The notes under the pieces are model-generated. The model was given only the letters and a program-made list of their open reading frames with translations. It did not search any database and had not been told where the DNA came from. Below, one piece after another: positions 53,741 to 62,900 of a DNA stretch of 64,000 nucleotides (its first letter is position 1; each line of letters begins with the position of its first letter). The stretch lies in NCBI GenBank assembly GCA_035518715.1, contig DATIXJ010000054.1, positions 18,830 through 82,829 on the forward strand, written 5' to 3'. Source of the stretch: DATIXJ01 sp035518715 (GTDB taxonomy: Bacteria > Bacteroidota > Ignavibacteria > UBA10030 > SZUA-254). The position numbers and the translations under genes were made by a program.

Positions 53741-54951
53741 TGGAGGTTCGGACCCACACATCCGAAACAGAACTGAGGGATCTCGAACGGACGTGGAATG
53801 AACTTCATACTGCAGCTGACGGGACAGTGTTCCAGACGTTTCAATGGAATTGTACATGGTGGAACATATACCGGCGAGATCATCTCCAGCTGCATATCGT
53901 GTCGTTCTGGGATAACGGACAGCTCGTTGGTTTGCTGCCGATGTTTCTTGAAACCATCAATGCGAGAGTGACGCACATGTCCCGGCTCCGCTTTCTCGGG
54001 ACGTATGAAATCTACGGCGAGTATGCGCCGATTATTCATCCGATGCGGAGAGAGGGCGTGCTGAACGCCATGGTCGATTATTGCGCCGGGCTCGTTTCGA
54101 GCGGTGATGTCGACATGCTCTCATTTTTCCGCTTCCCATCAACGTCGACGTTCATGGGACGGCTTCTTGAAGAGCTGCGTGCGCGGAACCTGAATGTCTC
54201 CTTCACGAGAAATTGCGTTGCCCGTGTGATGATGCCTCTGCCGCGGACATGGGATGAATACCGGAGTTCCCTCACGCCAAGCGAGCGGCAGTCACTGGGC
54301 AGGCGGACGCGGGCGTTGATGAACAGTGGTGTCGAACTCGAAGTCGTCGACGGTACCGGGAGCACGGACGATGCATTTCGTGATTTCGTCAAACTCCACA
54401 CTGCATCGTGGCTCGACCGCGGCGGTAAAGGATACTTCGGCACGCTGAGACAGTTTGAAAAGTTTCAACGATCGATCACTGCGGCCCTCGCGCCGCTCAA
54501 CATGGCGCAGCTCTACTTCCTGAAGAAGGACGGCCGGCGCTTTGCCGCTGTTCAGGCATTTTCTGCAAATCGTCATTTTTGCTTCTATCTGAGCGGACTG
54601 GACCGTCACGATGCAATGATCTCTCACAGTCCCGGAAAGGTCCTTCTGAGTCTCGTCATCAAGGATGCGATAGACCGCGGATTTGAGGAATTCGATTTTC
54701 AGGGCGGGGTCGAAAGTTATAAGTTCCAGCTGGGCGGGCGGCCTGAGGCATTCTCGAAGGCACTCGTCTGGAAAAAAGGTCCTGCGGGTTTCAAGGTGTA
54801 TCTCTTCTCCGGTCTTCAGGCGACACGAAGAATCGTGAGAGAGAAGATCTGGGATGATGGAGTGGCTGCAACGGCCCGGCGCATCGTCCGCAAGTTCAGA
54901 AGGATGGGCCGGGCAGCGGGTTCAAGCGAAATCATCTGTTCTGTCCCGTAG
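53740..54951 (+). CDS. FemAB-like GNAT (BioF2/CelD type) protein 3
   Basis: The 403-aa protein is the third FemAB/BioF2 paralogue. It shows DGTVFQTFQWNCTWWNIY at the start, ASWLDRGGKGYF in the middle and the closing FEEFDFQGGVESYKFQLGG, the same place where the other two read FLRGDESYKF or YLRGDEPYKYKEW. It probably transfers an aminoacyl or acyl group to the EPS. The start is ATG 53740, overlapping the previous TGA (TGATG), with GGAGGA 5 nt upstream; a GTG at 53737 is less likely because its spacing is too short. A gap of 135 nt follows. Confidence 0.87.
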   Translation: MEVRTHTSETELRDLERTWNELHTAADGTVFQTFQWNCTWWNIYRRDHLQLHIVSFWDNGQLVGLLPMFLETINARVTHMSRLRFLGTYEIYGEYAPIIHPMRREGVLNAMVDYCAGLVSSGDVDMLSFFRFPSTSTFMGRLLEELRARNLNVSFTRNCVARVMMPLPRTWDEYRSSLTPSERQSLGRRTRALMNSGVELEVVDGTGSTDDAFRDFVKLHTASWLDRGGKGYFGTLRQFEKFQRSITAALAPLNMAQLYFLKKDGRRFAAVQAFSANRHFCFYLSGLDRHDAMISHSPGKVLLSLVIKDAIDRGFEEFDFQGGVESYKFQLGGRPEAFSKALVWKKGPAGFKVYLFSGLQATRRIVREKIWDDGVAATARRIVRKFRRMGRAAGSSEIICSVP

Positions 54952-55086
54952 AACGCACTCCGGTCCACCCGGGTTGTCGACGGGAACGTACTCACGGACG
55001 ATCGCAACGGTACGAGTTGGAAAGCCAAGCATGAATGACGGCGTGAATAGAATGGCGGCATCGATCGGGAACTATAGCAAGAGGAT

Positions 55087-56316
55087 ATGAACGTTTTTTC
55101 TGTCATAGAGATTGCTCTTCTTCTCGTCTTTGGCGGGTTTCTAGGTTACCTGGCAATGCTGAGCATACTTGCGGTATTCACTCGCGAGAAACGGTCATTT
55201 GCAGCGCGGATAAACCGGAAGTTTGCCGTTGTCGTACCCGCCCATAACGAGGAGAGTGGGCTCGCCCGGACGGTACAGAGTCTGATGAACATCGACTATG
55301 CAAAACACCTTTTTGACGTGATCGTGATCGCGGATAATTGTACGGACCAAACAGCGGAGGTAGCTCGCCGTGAGGGTGCTCATGTCATGGAACGGACAGA
55401 TTCATTGAAACGCGGAAAGGGACACGCTCTACGCTGGTGTTTCGACAAGATTTTATCCGGGTCATCATCCTATGATGCGGTAGTCGTAATCGATGCGGAT
55501 AGCCGGGCATCATCAAATTTTCTCACAGTCATGAACTCCTATCTGGATCACGGCTCACAGGTTCTGCAGTGCAGCGACATGGTGGAGACGCAGGCAGAAT
55601 CGTGGAGCTCGGAAATCACGCGACTGGGTTTCACGCTCTATAATCATGTACGTCCTCTCGGGAGGTCGGTGTTTCGTGGCTCTGCCGGCATCCGTGGGAA
55701 CGGCATGTGTTTTTCCGCGAACGTACTGCGATCGGTCCCATGGAGCACGTACTCGCTGAATGAAGATCTCGAATACGGACTGATCCTCCTGTTGAAGGAT
55801 ATTACGGTGGACTTTGCCCCCGAGGCAAGGGTTTATGCCACAATGCCCACAAGCGCGCGGAATGCGGAAAGCCAGCGATCACGTTGGGAACGGGGGCGGT
55901 TCCCGGTCATCCGAATGTACGGACCTAAGCTCCTTGGAAAGGCGATTCGGACTGCCTCATTTAGCCCCTTCGATGCATTTGTCGAACTGGTGACTCCGGC
56001 GTTTGTGAACCTGTTTGGTGCGGCTTTTTTGCTTTTTCTTCTCAATTTGGTCATTTGGGAATCCGGAGGAGAATTCGTACAATTATATATCCTCTGGTGG
56101 GCTCTAGTCGTAGTTTGCGGAATTCTCCATGTTCTCCTCGGGCTTGTCGCGGCGGGAGCAGATCGCCTGCTCTATAAGGCATTTTTCTATATCCCGCGTT
56201 ATGCTCTTTGGAAGATCCTCTTGTACACTAAGTTGGTAAGAAATAAGCAATCGCAGGAATGGATCCGAACGACTCGTGATCAGCCGGTCGGATCTCCGGA
56301 CCATCGGCCCTTATAG
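55087..56316 (+). CDS. Processive-type glycosyltransferase family 2 membrane protein
   Basis: The 409-aa protein has an N-terminal helix (about 5-28), a cytoplasmic GT2 domain (about 45-270) and three C-terminal helices (about 300-370). Catalytic landmarks are VVVPAHNEESGL, the DxD motif VVVIDADSRASS (about 134-145), the acceptor NEDLEYG and the QRSRWERGR motif expected in cellulose, hyaluronan or poly-GlcNAc synthases. It could polymerise a homopolymer or add a sugar to the EPS. With a deacetylase in the same locus, a partly deacetylated poly-HexNAc is an attractive but unproven product. It ends 49 nt before the receiver gene. Confidence 0.9.
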   Translation: MNVFSVIEIALLLVFGGFLGYLAMLSILAVFTREKRSFAARINRKFAVVVPAHNEESGLARTVQSLMNIDYAKHLFDVIVIADNCTDQTAEVARREGAHVMERTDSLKRGKGHALRWCFDKILSGSSSYDAVVVIDADSRASSNFLTVMNSYLDHGSQVLQCSDMVETQAESWSSEITRLGFTLYNHVRPLGRSVFRGSAGIRGNGMCFSANVLRSVPWSTYSLNEDLEYGLILLLKDITVDFAPEARVYATMPTSARNAESQRSRWERGRFPVIRMYGPKLLGKAIRTASFSPFDAFVELVTPAFVNLFGAAFLLFLLNLVIWESGGEFVQLYILWWALVVVCGILHVLLGLVAAGADRLLYKAFFYIPRYALWKILLYTKLVRNKQSQEWIRTTRDQPVGSPDHRPL

Positions 56317-56365
56317 GTCCTAGAATTCAGATCATCATCATTCACGTTAATTCATTAATCGGTAT

Positions 56366-56734
56366 ATGTCCAGAATCCTCATAATCGACGATGACGAGGT
56401 GCAGCTCCAGCTGGAACGGTCAATCCTGATGGAAGAAGGTTACACCGTCAACTCCACTGCAGATGGTCCTCAGGGAATAGCCATCTTCAGGAAACACAAG
56501 TTTGATCTTGTCCTTCTTGATTTGGGATTGCCTAGCATGAGCGGCATCGAAGTGCTGAAAGAGATTCGACGAATCGACGAGAAGGCAAAGGTGCTTGTGG
56601 TGACGGGTTATCCCTCGGTGGAATCGACTGTTCTCGCGATGCGTTCGGGCGCGTACGACTATATCCAGAAGCCGGTCGAAGTGCCGGTACTTCTCAGGAA
56701 AATTGCGACGGCGCTGAGCACCGTCGACAAGTAG
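56366..56734 (+). CDS. Stand-alone response regulator receiver (CheY-like)
   Basis: The 122-aa protein is a complete REC domain with no output domain. The acidic pocket is IIDDDE near residue 7, the phosphoacceptor Asp is about residue 52 in VLLDLGLP, the switch Thr is in VLVVTGYP and the Lys is in YIQKPV. It can receive a phosphate from a histidine kinase, but none is encoded in the window. It overlaps the start of the giant secreted protein gene by one base, so it is co-transcribed with it and perhaps with the EPS genes. Confidence 0.93.
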   Translation: MSRILIIDDDEVQLQLERSILMEEGYTVNSTADGPQGIAIFRKHKFDLVLLDLGLPSMSGIEVLKEIRRIDEKAKVLVVTGYPSVESTVLAMRSGAYDYIQKPVEVPVLLRKIATALSTVDK

Positions 56735-59700
56735 TGCGACAATTCATAATCATAGTATCATTATCCGTTTTGTTGATCACGACCGGAGCGGCCCAGGTGG
56801 ATCATTTTGATCTGACGATTCCTTCACTTGATTCTATTCCCATTCAAACCGCGGGAATACCGTTCTATGTCCAGGTGATTGCAAAGGACAGTATCAACAA
56901 CACCGTAACCAGTTTTACCGGAACAATTCAGATGTCGTCCAACGGTCTCCTCCTTGGTCCGGTTGTCAGCAAACCCTTTGTGAATGGCGTTCTTGATTCC
57001 ATGACCATTATCTTCAAAAATACCGGGCTCTTTTTCCTCGTGGCGACCAATACGGACGAGGGCCAGACCGGAATCAGCAATGAGTTTTCCGTCGTGCCGA
57101 ATGCTCCATTCGCCGTCGGCGTTGAAACCGCCCCGGACGGGACGGGAGCGGTTCTCGCCACACAGTCAGTCACCGCGGGCCGGCAGTTAGTGGCATACGC
57201 AATCGTTCGGGACTCATTGAACAATTTCATCAATCTGATCGGAGCCGACAGCTGGACACTCCAGAACATCACGGGGGGAGTGACTGCTTCAGACCTGGTG
57301 CCCAGCGGAGATCGGAGGGCCGCATTTTTCACAGGGCACAAGACCGGCACTGCCCAGATTCATGCAATTTCCGGATCTCTCCGTTCGATAAATTCGGGAA
57401 CAGTTACCGTGACTTCCGGAGCGGCGTCCCGGCTCAGCTTTGTCCAGCAGCCCTCAAACACCATCAATAATTCGCCGATCACGCCTTCAGTGACCGTTCA
57501 GCTGGAAGATGCTCAGGGGAATGCCGTCTCAACGGCCGGCGATACGATCACGCTTTCGTTGATCGGAACCGGAACGCTTCAGGGATCAACCCAACAGTTG
57601 ACCGACACCACAGGCCTTGCGAGCTATAGTGGCCTGAACATCAATCTGCTCGGAACAAAACGACTCGCGGCAACCGGCGGCTCCCTAACACCGGACACCA
57701 GCACGACCTTTACGATTCTGCCCGGACCCGTGAATAATTTTCTCGTCGAGTCCTCTTCCGGAGGATCAATTCCGACGGAGACTGCGGGAGCTCCGTTCAC
57801 AATTCGAGTTACGGCACGCGATCTGGCCGGCAATACCGCTACCAGCTTCACCGGAAAAATTCAGATATCCTCCACCGCCATCCTGCTGAATACGATTGTG
57901 AGTGTGCCATTTGTCAATGGCGTCCTCGATTCGATGGCGGTCAGTATTGGTAACACGGGTTCCTTCTCACTGACTGCTACCAGCACTTCCGGACCGCAGA
58001 CAGGCGTCAGCAACGTTTTCTCGGTCGCGCCGAACCTTCCGTTCAAAATCAACGTTGAGTCCGCATCCGATGGTACCGGAACTGTAGTTGTACCGCAATC
58101 CGTTACTGCCGGACAAACGGTGACGGCATATGCCATCACACGTGATTCGCTCAACAACTTCATTGCGAACGTCGGTGCGGATACATGGACACTGCAGAAC
58201 AGTACCGGTGGAGTTCTTTTGACGGATCTCGTCGCAGGCGGTGACAGGAAAAGTGCCCAGTTCACCGGCCACAAAATTGGATCTGCGCAACTGCATGTGA
58301 CTTCCGGAACGCTCAATTCAACGAACTCGGGAACACTCACGGTGACAGCCGGTGCCGCTGCGCGGGTGGGCTTCATCCAGCAGCCCACGGCTGCGGTTTC
58401 CGATTCTGGGATATCACCTCCTGTTACCGTTCAGGTCGAGGATATCGGAGGAAATGCTGTTCCGGGATCAGGGGATTCGATCACGGTGTCACTGATCGGA
58501 ACCGGCAGCTTGCAGGGACCAGTGAAGGTGCAGGCAAATGTGACAGGACTCGCCACATTCAGCGGGCTGACCATTGATCTCATCGGAACGAAACGGCTGA
58601 CAGCCTCGGCAAACGCATTTATCTCCGACACGAGTACGAGTTTCGTCATTTCCCCCGGACCGGCAACCAGTTTTCTTGTCGAGGCGTCCTCGGGAGGAGT
58701 GATTCCAACACAAACAGCAGGAACGCCATTCAGCATCCGGGTCACCGCACGCGATCAAGGCGGGAATACGGCCACCGGCTTTTCCGGAACGGTGAATATC
58801 ACTTCCTCGGGAACCCTTTCAGCAGGGGGAGGTACGACCCCGGTATTCGTTTCCGGAGTTCTTGCATCGTATTCCGTCACGATGCTGCAGGGAGGAACAT
58901 TTACGATCACCGCCACACAAACTTCAGGGTCAGCGAGTGGTACAAGCGGGCCATTTGCCGTCAATAATCCTGTTCCGACTACGACTTCGATCACGCCCAA
59001 CCTGAAAACCGTACTCGATGCCGGCTTTACGCTTACGGTAAACGGGACGAATTTCGTTCCGACATCCACAGCGCAGATCAACGGATCCGACCGGACAACG
59101 ACATTTGTGAACGGAACCCAGATCACCGTTTCCGTTCTTTCAGGGGATCTGTCGACAGCTGAAACGCTGGCGGTCACGGTCACCTCCCCAACGCCCGGGG
59201 GAGGTCTGTCGAATTCTCAGCAGCTTGTCGTAGCGAACCTCACAACAATTTTGAAGGTCTATTTGCAGGGACCGTTTTCTGCCGGAAGCATGAGCACGGC
59301 ACTTCGGACATCGGGAGTCGTTCCTCTGTCGCAGCCATATTCTGCATCGCCATGGAATTACAGCGGGACGGAACATGTTGCCGCAATCCCGGCAAATGTC
59401 GTGGACTGGCTTCTCCTGGAATTACGAACCGGGACTACCGGAACGACGAAAGTGGCAACCCGTGCGGGATTTCTCTTATCGAACGGTTCCGTCGTTGATC
59501 TCGACGGATCGAGTCCAGTAACGTTTACCGGAATCGGCGCGGGAAATTATTATGTGGTCCTGCGTCACCGGAATCATATCGCAGCGATGTCTGCATCGCC
59601 TCTCCCGCTGAGCGCCGCGAGCGCTTCGTACGACTTCACCGCCGCACAAACACGGGCATTTGGTACAACTCCAATGGCGTCACTCGCGGGCGGCGTGTTC

Positions 59701-59952
59701 GGACTCTATGCCGGCGATGTCACCGCGAACGGGACGCTGAAATACAGCGGAGGAGGAAACGACAGCGGACCGATTTACGCCCGGATCGGCGGCGGATCAG
59801 TCAGTGCGACGGTGAGCGGTTATTTCCCCGAAGACACGAATATGAACGGCATCGTCAAGTACAGCGGTGCGCAAAATGATCGGGCAATCATTTATGCCAA
59901 TATCGGCGGCGGTTCAGTGAGCGCTACCCTAACGACACAGGTTCCGCCATAA
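56734..59952 (+). CDS. Large secreted Ig-like repeat protein with dockerin-like C-terminal repeats
   Basis: The 1072-aa protein has a signal peptide (residues 1-21) and three repeat units of about 310 residues starting near residues 24, 332 and 642 (the third partial). Each combines a SIPT-QTAG-PF type strand set, a FTGH-IG-AQIHA segment and a FIQQP-type invasin/Big-like domain. An IPT/TIG domain follows (about 750-835). The C-terminus (about 980-1072) has two calcium-loop-like repeats, GDVTANGTLKYSG and EDTNMNGIVKYSG, which resemble dockerin-type loops. The start is GTG overlapping the receiver gene stop. It is probably exported and acts in adhesion or matrix. Confidence 0.83.
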   Translation: MRQFIIIVSLSVLLITTGAAQVDHFDLTIPSLDSIPIQTAGIPFYVQVIAKDSINNTVTSFTGTIQMSSNGLLLGPVVSKPFVNGVLDSMTIIFKNTGLFFLVATNTDEGQTGISNEFSVVPNAPFAVGVETAPDGTGAVLATQSVTAGRQLVAYAIVRDSLNNFINLIGADSWTLQNITGGVTASDLVPSGDRRAAFFTGHKTGTAQIHAISGSLRSINSGTVTVTSGAASRLSFVQQPSNTINNSPITPSVTVQLEDAQGNAVSTAGDTITLSLIGTGTLQGSTQQLTDTTGLASYSGLNINLLGTKRLAATGGSLTPDTSTTFTILPGPVNNFLVESSSGGSIPTETAGAPFTIRVTARDLAGNTATSFTGKIQISSTAILLNTIVSVPFVNGVLDSMAVSIGNTGSFSLTATSTSGPQTGVSNVFSVAPNLPFKINVESASDGTGTVVVPQSVTAGQTVTAYAITRDSLNNFIANVGADTWTLQNSTGGVLLTDLVAGGDRKSAQFTGHKIGSAQLHVTSGTLNSTNSGTLTVTAGAAARVGFIQQPTAAVSDSGISPPVTVQVEDIGGNAVPGSGDSITVSLIGTGSLQGPVKVQANVTGLATFSGLTIDLIGTKRLTASANAFISDTSTSFVISPGPATSFLVEASSGGVIPTQTAGTPFSIRVTARDQGGNTATGFSGTVNITSSGTLSAGGGTTPVFVSGVLASYSVTMLQGGTFTITATQTSGSASGTSGPFAVNNPVPTTTSITPNLKTVLDAGFTLTVNGTNFVPTSTAQINGSDRTTTFVNGTQITVSVLSGDLSTAETLAVTVTSPTPGGGLSNSQQLVVANLTTILKVYLQGPFSAGSMSTALRTSGVVPLSQPYSASPWNYSGTEHVAAIPANVVDWLLLELRTGTTGTTKVATRAGFLLSNGSVVDLDGSSPVTFTGIGAGNYYVVLRHRNHIAAMSASPLPLSAASASYDFTAAQTRAFGTTPMASLAGGVFGLYAGDVTANGTLKYSGGGNDSGPIYARIGGGSVSATVSGYFPEDTNMNGIVKYSGAQNDRAIIYANIGGGSVSATLTTQVPP

Positions 59953-59995
59953 ATCGGACGACCAGAAGTTTATGTCTTTTATTCGAGAGCTTCCT

Positions 59996-62900
59996 ATGAG
60001 AAAAATCATCGTACTCATCGCATTCCTGTTGACCGGTGCAGGACACATTCTCTCTCAGCCGATCGTGCAGGGCGGGATCTTTTCCAGCCAAAATGTGCTG
60101 ACGATCCGCGTGAAGCCGAGCGCATCATTCAGCGGCACGAGCGTTTCCAATCTCGTGTTTTCCATTCGATGGGATACCTCATATCACATTTCCGTGAGTG
60201 ATATGACGAATTCTTTCGGCATCCTGAAAGATGGGGGGATACAATCCGCAGGATCGTTCAATTACCAGGACTATGCGACCACCTCTTCGACTGCGATCAA
60301 TTGGACGGCAAACCAGGAGGTAACACTCGGCACGATCACGATCTCCGGCGGATCGGGGACCGGGACTATCGAGCTCTCTCCTACCGGATTCACTGCAGGC
60401 GGTGCGGGAGACTGGTATGTGGAGATCGGGGGAACCAGTTACACGCCATCTCCCGGCTCAGAATATTATCAGAGTTCTACGGTTGCAAATCTCTACGTGC
60501 CGGGCCCTGCTGCGAAATTGGGCATCCAGACACAACCTTCAGCGAATGCGACCGCGGGTATAGCGTTCACGACACAGCCGGCAGTTCTCATCGAAGATGC
60601 TTCGGGAAATATCATCACATCCGATAACACCACGGTCGTCACGGCGGCACGCCTCTCCGGCACCGGCACGCTGCAGGGAACTCTGACTGCCACGGCCGTC
60701 AATGGTGTCGCAACGTTCAGCAGTCTCTCCTATACCGTCGCCGAGAACATCACGATCCAGTTCACGAGCGGAGCTCTCACACCCGTGACTTCCAGTACTG
60801 TAGCGATTTCACCTGCAGCCGCATCAACGGTCAGGATGGAGACAGCGGCCAATGGAAGCGGTACGCTTGTTCCGGGACAGACTGTCGTTTCGGGATCATC
60901 GATAACAATCTATGCGATCACGCGGGATGTCTTCAACAACTTCATCGCAAACGTAGGTGCAAGTTTCTGGGGAATTCAAGACCCAACCGGGGGGATATCT
61001 GCGGGAGATCTCGTTCAAAGCCCCGACAGCACACACGCAGTATTCACGGCTCATGTCATCGGAACAGGTCAGATCAAGGCCAATTTCAGCGGTGTCACGA
61101 CGGTCCCTTCGGGGACATTGACGGTCGTTGCTGGAACTGCATCACAGGTGCGTGTTGAAACACTGCCCGACGGGAGCGGAACCATCGTGCCTTCACAGGC
61201 AATTCCGTCTGGAAATTCGATTACCGCATATTCCATCGCGAGGGATCCTTCGAATAATTTCGTTTCAAATGTAGCCGCAAGCTCGTGGTCTCTCCAGAAT
61301 ACGACCGGCGGGGTTCTTGCCGGCGATCTCGTGCCCAGCGGCGATTCCAAGAGCGCCGTGTTCAGCGCCCATGCCACGGGTACGGCGCAAATTCATGCGA
61401 CGTCTGCTTCACTCACGACTACCAATTCGGGCACCATCACGGTCGTCGCGGGGAGCGCGACGAGAGTGAAGTTTGTGGCTCAGCCCGCCAGCACTTCTTC
61501 GGGGACCGTACTCGCGCCGATAACCGTCCAGTTGAAGGATGGCGCGGGCAATACTGTTGCAAGCTCGGGTATTTCCATCAATGTCAGTTTGAACGGAACA
61601 GGATCGCTCTTCGGAACGAAGACGAAAACGACAGATGGGACAGGACTCGCGACATTTAATGACCTCAGTATCGATACCGCGGGTCTCAAGACGCTCATCG
61701 CTGCGAGCGGCATACTGGCGACGGACACCAGCACGGGATTCACCATTTCCCCCGGCACAGCCAAGAAGCTTCTCTTCGTCCAGCAGCCGACGAATGTCAA
61801 CACGAATATCAGCATCGCGCCGGCCATTACGGTACAGGTTCAGGACTCTCTCGGGAACAGCGTTCCGACTGCAGGCATCAGCATCGCGATGGCAAAGAGT
61901 GCTCCGAGCACCGGAACGCTTTCCGGCACGACGACGCAATTAACGAACGCGGGAGGCCTGGCCACATTCAACAACTTGAGCTTTACTGTCAGCGGCTCCA
62001 AACAGATTATCGCCTCGGGGAGCGGGCTCACTTCTGCAACGAGCAACTCGTTCACTGTTTCGGATTTCACGATCACGGCATCGGAGACGGGACCGGGAAC
62101 CATCGCCCCGCTGGGCATTCAATCAGTTCCGGGAACGCAGAGCCTTGGCTTTACCATGACGCCGAATGCCGGCTCGCATACGGATAGCGTTGTCGTGGAC
62201 GGGGTCAACGTTGGCCCGCAGGCAACGTACACCTTTACAAACGTCGTCGCCAATCATACCATCGCCGCGTATTTTTCAGTCACCGTCTACACGATTACCG
62301 CAAGTGCAGGGAGCAACGGGAATATCAGTCCATCCGGAGCAGTCGTGGTCAATGCCGGGAACAGCCAAACCTTCACGATGACCCCCAACACCGGTTATCA
62401 TATCGACAGCATTTTTGTTGATGGGGCCTATGCGGGAAATACCTCTCCTTACAACTTCACGAGCGTGAGTGCCAATCATACGATTAGCGTGAAGTTTGCG
62501 ATCAATCAATTTACCATCACGGCATCAGCCGGAAGCCACGGTACCATTTCGCCGTCGGGAAGTGTGAACGTATCGTACGGCGGCAGTCAGCTCTTTACCA
62601 TTACCCCCGACTCCGGATATCAGGTCCAGGGTGTTTTGGTTGATGGAATCCAGCAGGGAAAGATTCCATCCTACAATTTCCCGAGTGTAACGGCGAATCA
62701 CACCATTTCAGCGACGTTCGCTCCGGATACGTTGAAGATTATCATTACGGCATCTCCCGTCGGGCTCAAAGTTGTTGTCGATGGCATCCCCGCGACCAGC
62801 CCGGACACGGTGACATGGATTGTGGGTGTCAACCACACTCTCGGTGTACTCGATACCGTGCCGAACGGGGGAAGCTCCCGGTACGTCTGGAATTCCTGGA

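Noticed and set aside
32377..56316. Exosortase/PEP-CTERM EPS locus
   Set aside because: Gene content is similar, but no exosortase or PEP-CTERM substrate is present; T9SS tails are used by nearby secreted proteins instead.
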